DNA of 64,000 nucleotides from Puteibacter caeruleilacunae (GCA_005217565.1 SJCO01000023.1:20413-84412); one strand, 5' to 3'; shown: positions 53,684 through 63,879, numbered from the stretch's first letter. Numbers and translations: made by a program. The notes: generated by a model not told the origin, from the sequence alone.

Positions 53684-54769
53684 ATGCCAGAGTTTAAGAA
53701 CATTAAGCTTGTTTTAGAAGACGGAACGGAATTCAAAGGAAAGTCCTTTGGATATGAAAAATCGGTAGCCGGAGAGGTAGTATTTTATACAGCCATGACT
53801 GGTTATCCTGAGAGTTTAACTGACCCATCATATACAGGTCAGATTCTGGTCTCAACTTATCCTATGATTGGAAATTACGGGGTTCCAAAAGACTTAAAGG
53901 ATGAGGGAATTTTTCAGAACTATGAATCTAGTAAAATCCACATTTCAGGATTAGTTATCTCTGATTATTCTGTGGAGTACAGCCACTGGAATGCAATGAA
54001 AAGCCTGGGAGACTGGCTTAAAGAGCATAATGTTCCAGGAATCTTTGACATTGACACCCGTGCACTAACAAAGATATTAAGAGAAAAAGGATCAATGCTT
54101 GGAAAGATCGTTATCGATGAGGATATCGAGTTCTATAATCCAAACACTGAAAACCTTGTGGCTAAAGCGAGTACAGATGAAAGAAAGGTTTATGGAAATG
54201 GTAAGAACCGCGTTGTTTTAGTAGACTGCGGAGTTAAGTATAACATTATCCGTTGCCTTTTAAAACGCGACACAACTGTTATTCGTGTGCCATGGAATTA
54301 CGACTTTTCACAAGAAGAATGTGATGGTATCTTCTTATCGAATGGTCCTGGTGATCCTGCGATGTGTGACGAAACTGTTGCAAACATCACAAAAGCACTT
54401 GAGGCTGAGAAGCCAATTATGGGTATTTGTCTTGGAAACCAGCTTCTAGCAAGAGCTGCTGGCGCTGAGACCTATAAGCTTAAATTTGGTCACCGTAGCC
54501 ACAACCAGCCAGTATTACTGAATGGAACTAATCGTTGCTTCATTACGTCACAGAATCATGGCTATGCCATTAATTCTGAAACTCTTCCAGCAGATTGGGA
54601 GCCGATGTTCATTAACGTAAATGATGATACAAACGAAGGAATCAGACATAAGTCTAAACCCTTCTTTTCAACTCAGTTTCACCCAGAGGCTGCCAGTGGA
54701 CCAATCGACACTGAGTATTTATTTGATGAATTTATTAGCAACATTGAAAAGTACAAGGAGAACAATTAA
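53684..54769 (+). CDS. carA: Carbamoyl-phosphate synthase small subunit
   Basis: The glutamine amidotransferase subunit that supplies ammonia to CarB. Length is 361 residues. CPSase small-chain domain (~1-145), then GATase class I (~180-355), with the catalytic cysteine in MGICLGNQLLARAAG and the His-Glu pair in TQFHPEAASG. Its product feeds both pyrimidine synthesis and the ArgF' enzyme of the divergent arg cluster. It is preceded by ARG boxes and a leader terminator. Confidence 0.97.
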   Translation: MPEFKNIKLVLEDGTEFKGKSFGYEKSVAGEVVFYTAMTGYPESLTDPSYTGQILVSTYPMIGNYGVPKDLKDEGIFQNYESSKIHISGLVISDYSVEYSHWNAMKSLGDWLKEHNVPGIFDIDTRALTKILREKGSMLGKIVIDEDIEFYNPNTENLVAKASTDERKVYGNGKNRVVLVDCGVKYNIIRCLLKRDTTVIRVPWNYDFSQEECDGIFLSNGPGDPAMCDETVANITKALEAEKPIMGICLGNQLLARAAGAETYKLKFGHRSHNQPVLLNGTNRCFITSQNHGYAINSETLPADWEPMFINVNDDTNEGIRHKSKPFFSTQFHPEAASGPIDTEYLFDEFISNIEKYKENN

Positions 54770-54884
54770 TGACAATAATGGTCCATTATGGACTGCATAA
54801 ATTTTATTGCTTTTTGAATTAATAAAAACTTAACAATTCAAGCAACAAATTAAAAGTCATTAATTCATCGAAAAAATTCAGATC

Positions 54885-57800
54885 ATGGAGATTAACAAAA
54901 TAAAAAAAGTAATCGTATTAGGATCAGGTGCATTGAAGATTGGTGAGGCCGGAGAATTTGACTACTCTGGATCACAAGCACTCAAAGCACTGAAGGAGGA
55001 AGGTGTTGAAACGGTATTAATCAACCCGAATATTGCAACGATTCAGACTTCTGAAGAGATTGCAGATAAAGTATACTTCCTTCCTGTAACTGCACATTTC
55101 GTTGAGCAGGTTATTCAAAAAGAAAAACCTCAGGGAATTCTTCTTGCGTTTGGAGGTCAGACTGCACTAAACTGTGGAGTCGAACTGCATAAAGCAGGAA
55201 TTCTTGAGAAATACAATATCGAAGTAGTAGGAACACCTGTACAGGCAATTATTAATACCGAGGATCGTGAGATTTTCGCAAATATGCTTGAGGAGATTGA
55301 TGTAAAAACACCAATCAGTATTCCTGCCCAATCAATGGAAGAAGCCAAAGCTGCGGCTAAGAAAATTGGTTTCCCTCTTATTATTCGTGCTGCTTACACT
55401 CTTGGAGGACTAGGCTCAGGATTCTGTTACAACGAAGAGGAGTTAGAAAAACTTGCTTCAAGTGCATTTGCCTACTCCCCACAGATTCTTGTAGAAGAGT
55501 CATTAAAAGGATGGAAAGAGGTAGAGTATGAGGTTGTTCGTGATAAATACGACAACTGTATTACTGTTTGTAACATGGAAAACTTCGATCCACTTGGAAT
55601 TCATACAGGTGAGAGTATCGTAGTTGCACCATCACAAACACTTTCAAATGCAGAATATCACAAATTAAGAGCGCTATCTATTAAGATTATTCGTAAAGTA
55701 GGAGTTATTGGAGAGTGTAACGTTCAGTTTGCATTAGATCCTCACTCTGAAGATTATCGTGTAATTGAGGTTAATGCCCGACTTTCAAGATCATCTGCAC
55801 TAGCATCTAAAGCTACTGGTTATCCTCTAGCATTTGTTGCTGCGAAACTTGGTTTAGGTTACGGACTGCATGAACTTAAAAACTCAGTAACTAAGGTTAC
55901 GACTGCATGTTTCGAGCCTGCACTTGACTATATCGTATGTAAGATTCCTCGTTGGGATTTGAACAAATTCTCAGGTGTATCGAAGCATCTAGGATCAAGC
56001 ATGAAGTCGGTTGGAGAGATCATGTCGATCGGTAGAACTTTCGAGGAGGCTATCCAGAAAGGTCTTCGTATGGTTGGTCTTGGAATGCACGGTTTCGTTG
56101 CCAACAAAGGAACAGAAAGCGAAAACCTTGAAGGAGAATTAACAAATCCAACTGATCACCGTATCTTCGCTATTGCTGAAGCATTAGACAAAGGCTACAC
56201 AATTGATCAGATTTATGAGTTAACAAAAATTGATCGCTGGTTCCTTCAGAAGCTAAACAACATCTTCAACCTGAAGAATACTGCTTCATCATATAATGAT
56301 TTAGAATCACTACCAACAACACTTCTTACAGATCTTAAGAAAGCTGGATTCTCAGATTTCCAGGTTGCAAGATTAGTTTTAGATAGTGAGAATAAAAATA
56401 TCGCATCGGATCTTATCAAAGTAAGAAATCTACGTAAAGAGAAAGGTATCCTTCCTTTTGTGAAGCAGATTGACACTTTGGCAGGAGAGTATCCAGCTCA
56501 AACCAACTACTTGTATATGACATACAATGGTAGTGAGCATGATATCGACTTCCAACACGATAACAAATCAGTTGTTGTATTAGGTTCAGGTGCTTACCGA
56601 ATTGGTAGTTCTGTAGAGTTTGACTGGTGTGGTGTAAATGCAATCAACACGATTAAAGAAGAAGGTTACCGTTCTATCATGATTAACTATAATCCTGAAA
56701 CGGTATCAACCGACTACGACAGCTGTGACCGCTTATACTTTGATGAATTAAGTTTCGAGCGTGTAATGGACGTTATTGACATGGAATTACCGAAGGGTGT
56801 TGTTGTCTCTACAGGAGGTCAGATCCCTAATAACCTAGCAATGCGCTTACACGGACAAGAAGTACCAGTATTAGGAACTTCTCCATTGAAGATCGACAAC
56901 GCTGAGGATAGAAAGAAATTCTCTTCTTTACTTGATGATCTAGGAATCGACCAGCCACGTTGGAGCGAGTTAACTAGCATTAATGATATCTACGATTTTG
57001 TTGACGAAGTAGGCTTCCCAGTATTAATTCGTCCTTCATATGTTCTTTCTGGTGCCGCAATGAACGTTGTTTCAAACAAAGACCAATTAGAGCATTTCTT
57101 GAACCTTGCAGCAAATGTATCTAAAGAACACCCTGTGGTAGTTTCTGAATTCATTGAGCAAGCAAAAGAAATTGAAGTTGATGCAGTAGCCAAAAATGGA
57201 GAGATTGTTGCTTATGCAATTTCAGAGCACGTTGAGTTTGCTGGAGTACACTCTGGTGATGCAACTATCGTATTCCCTCCACAAAAGCTTTATGTTGAAA
57301 CGATCAGAAGAGTTAAGAAAATTGCTCGTAAGATTGCCCAAGGATTAGAGATCACTGGACCATTCAACATGCAGTTACTTGCTAAAGATAACGACATCAA
57401 GGTAATCGAGTGTAACCTAAGAGCTTCACGTTCATTCCCATTCGTATCGAAGGTAATGAAGATCAACTTGATTGAACTTGCAACAAAAGCAATGTTAGGA
57501 GCTGACGTTCAAAAACCAGACAAGTCATTGTTTGAGTTGGATTACGTAGGTGTTAAGGCTCCACAGTTCTCATTCCACCGTTTATTAAATGCCGATCCGG
57601 TACTAGGTGTTGACATGTCATCAACTGGAGAGGTAGGATGTATTGGAGAGAACTTCTACGAAGCCATGTTGAAATCTATGCTTTCAGTTGGATATCGTAT
57701 CCCAGATAAGAATATCTTGATTTCTTCAGGTCCTGCTCGTGGTAAACTGGAATTACTAAACAGTGCACGTATGCTTAGCAAGCGTGGATACAACTTATTT

Positions 57801-58118
57801 GCATCAGGAGGAACTCATAAATTCCTTCAGGATAATGGAGTAGAATCAACACTACTACATTGGCCAGATGAAGCAGATAAGAAACCAAATATCATGGACT
57901 ACCTAAAAGAGAAAAAGCTTGATATGGTAGTTAATATTCCAAAAGACCACTCTACTCGAGAGTTGAGTAATGGATATCAGATTCGCCGTAGTGCGATCGA
58001 CTATAACATTCCATTGATCACTAATGCTCGTGTAGCTAGTGCCTTCATCTATGCAATGTGCAAAGTTCCAGAGGAAAAAATTGCAATTAAAAGCTGGGAT
58101 GAGTATGGTGTTGAATAG
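54885..58118 (+). CDS. carB: Carbamoyl-phosphate synthase large subunit
   Basis: A 1077-residue synthase making carbamoyl phosphate from bicarbonate, ammonia and two ATP. Two tandem ATP-grasp halves are visible: residues ~1-400, with GSGALKIGEAGEFDYSGSQA, and ~555-930, with GSGAYRIGSSVEFDWCGVNA. An oligomerisation domain lies between them, and a C-terminal MGS-like allosteric domain follows (~940-1075, VNIPKDHSTRELSNGYQIRR). It is 115 bases after carA, in the same direction. Confidence 0.98.
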   Translation: MEINKIKKVIVLGSGALKIGEAGEFDYSGSQALKALKEEGVETVLINPNIATIQTSEEIADKVYFLPVTAHFVEQVIQKEKPQGILLAFGGQTALNCGVELHKAGILEKYNIEVVGTPVQAIINTEDREIFANMLEEIDVKTPISIPAQSMEEAKAAAKKIGFPLIIRAAYTLGGLGSGFCYNEEELEKLASSAFAYSPQILVEESLKGWKEVEYEVVRDKYDNCITVCNMENFDPLGIHTGESIVVAPSQTLSNAEYHKLRALSIKIIRKVGVIGECNVQFALDPHSEDYRVIEVNARLSRSSALASKATGYPLAFVAAKLGLGYGLHELKNSVTKVTTACFEPALDYIVCKIPRWDLNKFSGVSKHLGSSMKSVGEIMSIGRTFEEAIQKGLRMVGLGMHGFVANKGTESENLEGELTNPTDHRIFAIAEALDKGYTIDQIYELTKIDRWFLQKLNNIFNLKNTASSYNDLESLPTTLLTDLKKAGFSDFQVARLVLDSENKNIASDLIKVRNLRKEKGILPFVKQIDTLAGEYPAQTNYLYMTYNGSEHDIDFQHDNKSVVVLGSGAYRIGSSVEFDWCGVNAINTIKEEGYRSIMINYNPETVSTDYDSCDRLYFDELSFERVMDVIDMELPKGVVVSTGGQIPNNLAMRLHGQEVPVLGTSPLKIDNAEDRKKFSSLLDDLGIDQPRWSELTSINDIYDFVDEVGFPVLIRPSYVLSGAAMNVVSNKDQLEHFLNLAANVSKEHPVVVSEFIEQAKEIEVDAVAKNGEIVAYAISEHVEFAGVHSGDATIVFPPQKLYVETIRRVKKIARKIAQGLEITGPFNMQLLAKDNDIKVIECNLRASRSFPFVSKVMKINLIELATKAMLGADVQKPDKSLFELDYVGVKAPQFSFHRLLNADPVLGVDMSSTGEVGCIGENFYEAMLKSMLSVGYRIPDKNILISSGPARGKLELLNSARMLSKRGYNLFASGGTHKFLQDNGVESTLLHWPDEADKKPNIMDYLKEKKLDMVVNIPKDHSTRELSNGYQIRRSAIDYNIPLITNARVASAFIYAMCKVPEEKIAIKSWDEYGVE

Positions 58119-58145
58119 ATTCACACTATTATAAATAAAACTTAC

Positions 58146-58176
58146 AAAGCCTCTTTCAAATGAAAGGGGCTTTTTT
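58146..58176 (+). terminator. Intrinsic terminator after carB
   Basis: AAAGCCTCTTTCA (58146-58158) pairs with TGAAAGGGGCTTT (58161-58173) with one mismatch, and a T-run follows. It closes the carAB operon. Confidence 0.88.
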
Positions 58177-58233
58177 ATTCAACAAAATTGTACTCATAAT
58201 TGTCATTAGAGATGACTATCTACTTCTAATTCA

Positions 58234-59679
58234 ATGGCAATGAGAATACTATTAACTGGAACAACGGGATATATAGGAAAACGACTGTTACCTGTTCTTC
58301 TCCAAGAAGGACATGAAATAATATGTTGTGTGCGTGATAAAACGAGAATTGCAGACCATATTAAACACAATCCTCAAATCACCATTATTGAAATTGATTT
58401 TCTCAAATCAAACAAAATAACCGCTGTTGCTTCCGATATTGACGTGGCGTATTACTTCATCCATTCTATGACATCATCAACTAACACTTTTGATAAACTA
58501 GAAGCTACAGCTGCTCATAATTTCAGAACTTGCGTAGAACACTTAAAAGCAAAGCAGGTCATCTATCTTGGCGGGATAATAAACGACTCATCACTATCAA
58601 AACATTTAGAATCAAGGAAAACAGTAGGAAGTATTCTTAAAGCGGGTAATTACAACACAACAATACTTCGAGCTGGAATTATCATTGGTTCAGGAAGTGC
58701 TTCTTTTGAAATCATGAGAGATCTGGTAGAGAAACTGCCTATCATGATTACACCTAAATGGGTAGAAACTAAATCTCAGCCCATTGCGATCAGAGATGTA
58801 ATCTTCTATTTATCGAAAATAAAAGATTATCCAGCATGTCAAAATCAGACATATGACATTACAGGTCCTGATATTCTGACCTATAAACAGATGATGCTCC
58901 AATTTGCAAAAGTTCGTAACCTTAAGCGACGGATATTTACAGTACCTGTAATGACTCCTCGTTTATCATCATATTGGCTCTATTTCGTAACCTCAACCTC
59001 ATACAATCTTGCTGTTAACCTTGTTGATAGTATTAAAGTTGAAGTCATCGGCTCACCAAATAACCTAAATCAGATCTTAGGACACTCGCCGATTCCATTT
59101 AGTAAAGCAGTAGAATTAGCATATGATAAGATAGAACAGAACCTTGTTGTCTCCAGCTGGAAAGATTCAATAACAAATTCTAGTCTACAGCCATTCATCT
59201 CACAATATATTGAATCACCATCATTTGGTTGCTTTAAAGACATACAAATGACTCCCATCAAAACATCTCCCGAATGCGTGAGAGAAAGAATTTGGAAAAT
59301 CGGTGGAGATAATGGTTGGTACTATGCAAATAAACTTTGGAAAATAAGAGGTTTCATGGATAAGGTATTTGGAGGAGTAGGATTACGAAGAGGGCGCACA
59401 CATCCCAAGCAAATAAACACTGGTGATGTTATTGATTTTTGGAGAGTCGTTTATGCAAATGAAAAAAGCAACAGACTAGTTTTGTATGCCGAAATGACTT
59501 TACCAGGAGAAGCCTGGTTAGAATTTTCTATTGTGAATATCTTTTCCAAAGAATATCTAATTCAAGAAGCTACTTTCCGTCCAAGAGGTGTTTGGGGTCG
59601 TCTATACTGGTTTCTACTTATTCCATTTCATTACTTCATTTTTAGAGGAATGAGTAGGCGTATAGCACAAAAAAGCTGA
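58234..59679 (+). CDS. SDR-family NAD(P)-binding oxidoreductase with DUF2867 domain
   Basis: A 481-residue protein. The N-terminal Rossmann domain has TGTTGYIGKRLLPVLLQEGH (~8-27) and the atypical extended-SDR layout with ILRAGIIIGSGS (~145). The C-terminal ~150 residues are DUF2867 (RERIWKIGGDNGWYYANKLWKIRG and GDVIDFWRV). The substrate is unknown. An ATG two codons further on (58240) is an equally possible start. It stands alone between carB and the convergent sulfatase gene. Confidence 0.88.
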   Translation: MAMRILLTGTTGYIGKRLLPVLLQEGHEIICCVRDKTRIADHIKHNPQITIIEIDFLKSNKITAVASDIDVAYYFIHSMTSSTNTFDKLEATAAHNFRTCVEHLKAKQVIYLGGIINDSSLSKHLESRKTVGSILKAGNYNTTILRAGIIIGSGSASFEIMRDLVEKLPIMITPKWVETKSQPIAIRDVIFYLSKIKDYPACQNQTYDITGPDILTYKQMMLQFAKVRNLKRRIFTVPVMTPRLSSYWLYFVTSTSYNLAVNLVDSIKVEVIGSPNNLNQILGHSPIPFSKAVELAYDKIEQNLVVSSWKDSITNSSLQPFISQYIESPSFGCFKDIQMTPIKTSPECVRERIWKIGGDNGWYYANKLWKIRGFMDKVFGGVGLRRGRTHPKQINTGDVIDFWRVVYANEKSNRLVLYAEMTLPGEAWLEFSIVNIFSKEYLIQEATFRPRGVWGRLYWFLLIPFHYFIFRGMSRRIAQKS

Positions 59680-59732
59680 ACTCCAATACTGTTTATGAAG
59701 ATCAGCTTATTTATCTATAATAATTCTCTAAT

Positions 59733-61274
59733 CTATTTCCATGAATTAGCAACCACTGAAGGATCATAATCTGGATTTGGATCAGGAAACTTAGCTCCTA
59801 CTTCCTTTTGCCATTGATGAAGCATTTGCTTCAACTCATTAGTCTTTTCAGGCATATCGGCAGCCAAATCCTTTGTCTCTCCAACATCGTCCTTTAGATT
59901 ATACAATTCAACATGATTATCTTCGAAATATTCGATTAATTTATAATCGCCCAATCGAATCGCTGCTCCAGGTGTTGTTCCTTGATTACTATAATGAGGG
60001 TAATGCCAGTACAATGGACGTTCTCCATTTGCCTGTTCTCCTTTTAGTAATCCAGCAAAACTTTTTCCATCTACATGCTGGTCTTGCTTTAAGGGTGCAC
60101 CCGCCATTTCCAAGATCGTTGGATAAAAGTCGGTACTGGTTACAGGAACATCTATTTCGGTGCCCGCTTTAGCAACTCCAGGCCATTTTACAAACATTGG
60201 TTCACGAACTCCTCCTTCATACAACCAACCTTTTCCTCCGCGCAATGGATCATTACATGTTGGAGAACCTTCGGAAGTAGATAAGCCACCGTTATCTGAC
60301 ATGAAGAAGATTACAGTATTTTTATCTAAGCCTAACTCTTTCAATTTAGCCGTTAGCTTTCCAATATTTTCATCCAAACTGTAAATCATAGATGAATAAG
60401 TTGGTTGATCCTGGAATAAGCGCTCTTTATAATTACTCTTCTTTGGTTTTTCTTTAATCCAGGCTTTATCTCTTGTATAATGTTCTTTTTTATCTAATCC
60501 TTGATCTTCTGCTTTCTTCTTGAACTTTTCAATCAATTCCTTCTTACCCATTAGTGGATTATGAACCGTATAATAAGAAAGGTATACAAAGAAAGGATTA
60601 TCCTTATGCCCTTCAATATACTTGATAGCCTCATCTGTAAGTCTATCTGTCAAATATTCACCCTTAGGTCCATCTTCAATCATAGGATTACCATAGGGAC
60701 TAAAATATCCATTTGCATTCTTATTCCTCTGAGGAGATCCTTTCGACCACCCTGCAATATTTACATCAAATCCTTGATGATGTGGCCAATATTCTTCACT
60801 CTCTCCAATATGCCATTTTCCAATAAAGCAAGTCTTATATCCTTCTTCCTTCAGCGCCTCTGCAACTGTTACTTCCTCCAATCCCATCTCCAATTTGAAT
60901 GGTTTCTGGATCATCTTCTCGTAATCCCTGGCTCCACGATGCTGTCTTCCAGGAATCCAATCCGTAACATCAATCCTTGCTGGATATTTCCCACTCATAA
61001 TACTTGCACGTGTTGGAGAACAAACAGGACATGCAGCATATGCATTAGTGAACTTCACGCCTTCCGATGCTAACTTATCGATATTAGGTGTTTCATAAAA
61101 TGAACTCCCGAAGCACCCCAGATCAGTCCATCCCATATCATCGATTAATACAAAAACAAAATTGGGTCTTTCAACCTTTTGCTCTGCTTGCTTCGCACAA
61201 GAAGTGATACCAGCACACAATCCCAAGGAGGAAAGGCCTAGTATACCGTTTCTAAGATTTGTTGATAATTTCAT
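59733..61274 (-). CDS. Secreted sulfatase (formylglycine type, S1 family)
   Basis: A 513-residue sulfatase that removes sulfate esters, probably from a glycan. The long frame starts at a TTG (61295); the ATG at 61274 starts a lipoprotein-like signal ending in GITSC. The metal-binding IDDMGWTDLGCFGS (~43-56) and the CSPTRASIMSGKYP motif are present, whose first cysteine (~85) becomes formylglycine. Later conserved residues are FIGKWHIG and FMSDNGG. A maturase (anSME or FGE) must be encoded elsewhere. It is not next to a SusC/SusD pair, so the target polysaccharide is unknown. Confidence 0.93.
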   Translation of the reverse strand: MKLSTNLRNGILGLSSLGLCAGITSCAKQAEQKVERPNFVFVLIDDMGWTDLGCFGSSFYETPNIDKLASEGVKFTNAYAACPVCSPTRASIMSGKYPARIDVTDWIPGRQHRGARDYEKMIQKPFKLEMGLEEVTVAEALKEEGYKTCFIGKWHIGESEEYWPHHQGFDVNIAGWSKGSPQRNKNANGYFSPYGNPMIEDGPKGEYLTDRLTDEAIKYIEGHKDNPFFVYLSYYTVHNPLMGKKELIEKFKKKAEDQGLDKKEHYTRDKAWIKEKPKKSNYKERLFQDQPTYSSMIYSLDENIGKLTAKLKELGLDKNTVIFFMSDNGGLSTSEGSPTCNDPLRGGKGWLYEGGVREPMFVKWPGVAKAGTEIDVPVTSTDFYPTILEMAGAPLKQDQHVDGKSFAGLLKGEQANGERPLYWHYPHYSNQGTTPGAAIRLGDYKLIEYFEDNHVELYNLKDDVGETKDLAADMPEKTNELKQMLHQWQKEVGAKFPDPNPDYDPSVVANSWK

Positions 61275-61645
61275 TGATAATCCTATTAACTGCAATAATC
61301 CAACATCTTAATTTAATGAACCAATTTCCTTAACCACTAAAATGATAAAACTGATCAATCATGACTAATGAATTATTGCGATTTTATTTCTGGTTACGCA
61401 TGCAATTTAACAATTTCGACAGGGATCAAGGGTGGAAATTCGTTCATTTCATGCTATTTAACATTCATTTTTCAACTTCTATACCTCGATCTTCATAATC
61501 CACACCATACGCGACCTTCAGCATAAAACCTAATGCTAACACTCTGATTATGTGCTCACAAAAAATGTTAAAATTTATATTCATGCACAATAATTCAAAC
61601 TTTTTTTAGTAATATTACCATTGGTGTGTAATATGTGGGGATAGA
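61275..61645. other. Intergenic region between the sulfatase and the beta-barrel gene
   Basis: 371 AT-rich bases between divergent genes. It must hold both promoters, but I see no perfect -7 box, no stable hairpin and no repeat. Confidence 0.4.
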
Positions 61646-62707
61646 ATGATAAGGAAAATTCTACTAATTTGTTGTTTGGTCACAGTAAAAGGCTACAGTA
61701 AAAGACTGTGTGCTCAAAGTCGTTGTGACTCATTGGAGCAAAATTGGATACCTAAGGTTAATGGATGTGCTCCTAAAAGAGGATTAGAAGTAAGTTATAA
61801 ATCAAGTCTTGATTATAATGTTCACTCTAAATCTGATCTTATTGGTCCTAGTCAGGATAAAATCGTTCAAAATCGATTATTCAAATTAAAGCTCAAAGTT
61901 CCTATGATCAATAGACCCAACTTTAAAATGATAGGGGGCTTTCATTATAGTGATGAGCAATTTTATTTTAAAAACAGATTAACCAACGATTATCCATTAT
62001 ACCAGGGACTCGACAAAAAGAATCTAAAAAGTATTGGAGGAACCTTATATTTCATGCATCGCTTAAAAGAAAGGTCTTTCTTCATGCTACGATTAGGTGC
62101 GAGTCTTAAGGGTGACTATTGGAAGGAAGGAATAGGCGATGTTGCTCCCGGAACATTTCTGAAGTATGAGATTACGCCTCTTATCGGTTGGAAAGTTAAC
62201 CCGTATAAATCGTGGGGATTAGGGGTAGCGTATAGTTATAGTTTTGGTGATCCTTTGGTTTTTCCAGTAATAGCATATAATCATTCTTTTAACAAGAAGT
62301 GGGGAATAGAGGCATTTTTACCAGCCAAGGTAAAAATCAGACATAAATTCAACGACTTGTCATTCCTTAGCTTTACAACTAAAATATCAGGAGGTAGTTA
62401 TAGTGTGCATTTAGATGCCCCAGAGTTAGCAGACTTTAAAACACTTGAACTTAGACGATCTGAATTAGATTTCTTCTTTAATCTGGAAAGAGGTATTACC
62501 GATTGGTTATGGGTAGATTTAACTGCCGGATATCGTGCCAACCTACGATTCGACGTAACGAATAAAAAGCATGACTTTACTCTTTCGGGACAAAAAATAT
62601 TTAATAAAGATTACCTAATCGACTCTTTTGCCGATTCAGGTCCGTTTGTAAAAGTTAGCCTTTTTATCTCACCTTCTAAAAAATTACTAAAGAAGCTAGG
62701 TTTCTAG
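61646..62707 (+). CDS. DUF6268-like outer-membrane beta-barrel protein
   Basis: A 353-residue exported protein. A short signal sequence is followed by CAQSRCDSLEQ. From ~45 on the sequence alternates amphipathic strands (LEVSYKSSLDYNV, SFFMLRLGASLKG, WGLGVAYSYSFGD). The segment LELRRSELDFFFNLERGITDWLW resembles the DUF6268 family as I recall it. The protein ends in basic residues rather than a terminal aromatic strand. Function is unknown; a barrel in the outer membrane is inferred. Confidence 0.65.
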   Translation: MIRKILLICCLVTVKGYSKRLCAQSRCDSLEQNWIPKVNGCAPKRGLEVSYKSSLDYNVHSKSDLIGPSQDKIVQNRLFKLKLKVPMINRPNFKMIGGFHYSDEQFYFKNRLTNDYPLYQGLDKKNLKSIGGTLYFMHRLKERSFFMLRLGASLKGDYWKEGIGDVAPGTFLKYEITPLIGWKVNPYKSWGLGVAYSYSFGDPLVFPVIAYNHSFNKKWGIEAFLPAKVKIRHKFNDLSFLSFTTKISGGSYSVHLDAPELADFKTLELRRSELDFFFNLERGITDWLWVDLTAGYRANLRFDVTNKKHDFTLSGQKIFNKDYLIDSFADSGPFVKVSLFISPSKKLLKKLGF

Positions 62708-62722
62708 AAATCGTAAAATATA

Positions 62723-62744
62723 ACCTGAGGTTTCGACCTCAGGT
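62723..62744. terminator. Stable TTCG tetraloop hairpin between convergent genes
   Basis: ACCTGAGGT (62723-62731) and ACCTCAGGT (62736-62744) form a perfect 9-bp stem around TTCG, an exceptionally stable loop in RNA. It lies 16 bases after the beta-barrel gene. There is no clear T-run on the plus strand, and a short T-rich stretch on the minus strand. It probably acts as a bidirectional transcript end. Confidence 0.55.
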
Positions 62745-62835
62745 CCTCGGTAAGGCATTATAATCTACAAATCTGTAGTCTTCCAATCTATAAACAATAT
62801 TTGTAGAACTAAGCAATTGATTCCACAATATCAAT

Positions 62836-63240
62836 CTAAATTATCATCTCCGGAATATTTGCCAGATTAAGATGTCCGTATTTATCGTCACCAAATGACT
62901 CAACTGAAGCTTCTGTAATTCGATAGGTAGACTTCTCCCCATAAACTCCAGAAAAAAGAATTGTACATTGCCAATCCTCATCATCTCTCATATAAAGGGC
63001 ATTCAAATTTTTATGGACTTCAGGAACTGCTAATGCGCTTTTGCATAGTGGACAAGTAAAATTCAATTGCTCTCCTTTTGAAAAATATAGATTCGGATGA
63101 CGTGATATTTTATATTTTCCCAGCCTGACATCCAATAAAACCAAACCTGCTACATTTTCTTTATTCGATGCTGCTAGTATCACATGATCACCAACATTTA
63201 AGAATCCATTACAGTGAGGGCATAAAAAATCGAACTTCAT
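62836..63240 (-). CDS. Zinc-ribbon protein of unknown function
   Basis: A 134-residue cytoplasmic protein with two CxxC pairs: CPHC at ~8-11 and CPLC at ~62-65, a spacing suited to one zinc ribbon. Between them is a small beta-rich segment (GLVLLDVRLGKYKIS), and the C-terminal part has no motif I recognise. No name is assigned. It is transcribed alone, divergent from the ferredoxin gene; the two could share a redox or metal theme, but this is only proximity. Confidence 0.6.
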   Translation of the reverse strand: MKFDFLCPHCNGFLNVGDHVILAASNKENVAGLVLLDVRLGKYKISRHPNLYFSKGEQLNFTCPLCKSALAVPEVHKNLNALYMRDDEDWQCTILFSGVYGEKSTYRITEASVESFGDDKYGHLNLANIPEMII

Positions 63241-63558
63241 AATATTGCTTTTTTTGACTATTTATAATATTAAAACAGATCTGCGTTTCACTTTAATCAT
63301 AAACGCAAACTCTTATTTAGACGATCAAAAGTCAACATTCACTAGTTTCTTATACACCTCTCTTTTAATCGCTTTCTAATAGAGAAATCATAACACACTC
63401 TAAAAAAGGTCAATTGTAGTTCTTAAGAGTAAACGTATTCAATTCTGATTTAGTTCTCTAAAGCAAGGATTATTTTCTGAATAATATTTCCAACATTAAA
63501 AACATCAATGGAAATTAATGATACTGAACAATTTCAATCTTAAAACGTAAAGGTTAGT
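63241..63558. other. Intergenic region between zinc-ribbon and ferredoxin genes
   Basis: 318 bases between divergent genes. TGCGTTT (63282-63288) and AAACGCA (63301-63307) form an inverted repeat with a 12-base spacer, a possible operator or hairpin in the leader of the zinc-ribbon gene. Nothing else is recognisable. Confidence 0.35.
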
Positions 63559-63834
63559 ATGAAGAGTAAAATTCCCCATAATAATTTGGACAAGTGTACC
63601 GGTGATGGTCACTGTGTAGATATTTGTCAAACACATGCATTAGAGTTAGTTCCATTGTCAGAGAACGAGAAAAATCATCTTAGTGCTAAAGGGTGGTTCA
63701 ATTTAATGATGCATGGTTCATTAAGAATGCGAGTTGTTCATCCCGACAGATGCACTGGATGTGGTCATTGTGCCTCCGTATGTCATAAACACGCAATTAC
63801 GTTCGAAGAATCTACAATAGCAGAAACACAATAA
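63559..63834 (+). CDS. Two-cluster ferredoxin with an Asp in place of one cysteine
   Basis: A 91-residue ferredoxin-like electron carrier. The second cluster motif is complete (CTGCGHCASVC, ~68-78). The first reads CTGDGHCVDIC (~13-23), with aspartate where the second cysteine of CxxCxxC is expected. That pattern is known from Pyrococcus furiosus ferredoxin, where the Asp can ligate a 4Fe-4S cluster or leave a 3Fe-4S one. A ~40-residue basic insert (GWFNLMMHGSLRMRVVH) separates the motifs. Partner proteins are not apparent in the window. Confidence 0.85.
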   Translation: MKSKIPHNNLDKCTGDGHCVDICQTHALELVPLSENEKNHLSAKGWFNLMMHGSLRMRVVHPDRCTGCGHCASVCHKHAITFEESTIAETQ

Positions 63835-63879
63835 AAAAGGCTGCCTTCATCTAAGGGCACTGAAAAACTTCCCTTTTTT
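63833..63879 (+). terminator. Possible terminator after the ferredoxin gene
   Basis: AAAAAAGG (63833-63840) pairs with CCTTTTTT (63872-63879) around an inner stem TGCCTT/AAGGGCA. The outer stem contains the stop codon and the T-run forms the right arm. Stability is moderate. Confidence 0.45.

Noticed and set aside
54770..54884. Terminator or promoter between carA and carB
   Set aside because: Only a small GTCCA/TGGAC hairpin with no T-run and no -7 box, so carA and carB are taken as one transcript.
60561..61073. 170-codon plus-strand ORF
   Set aside because: Entirely antisense to the sulfatase gene, cysteine- and isoleucine-rich with no domain; a shadow of the real frame.
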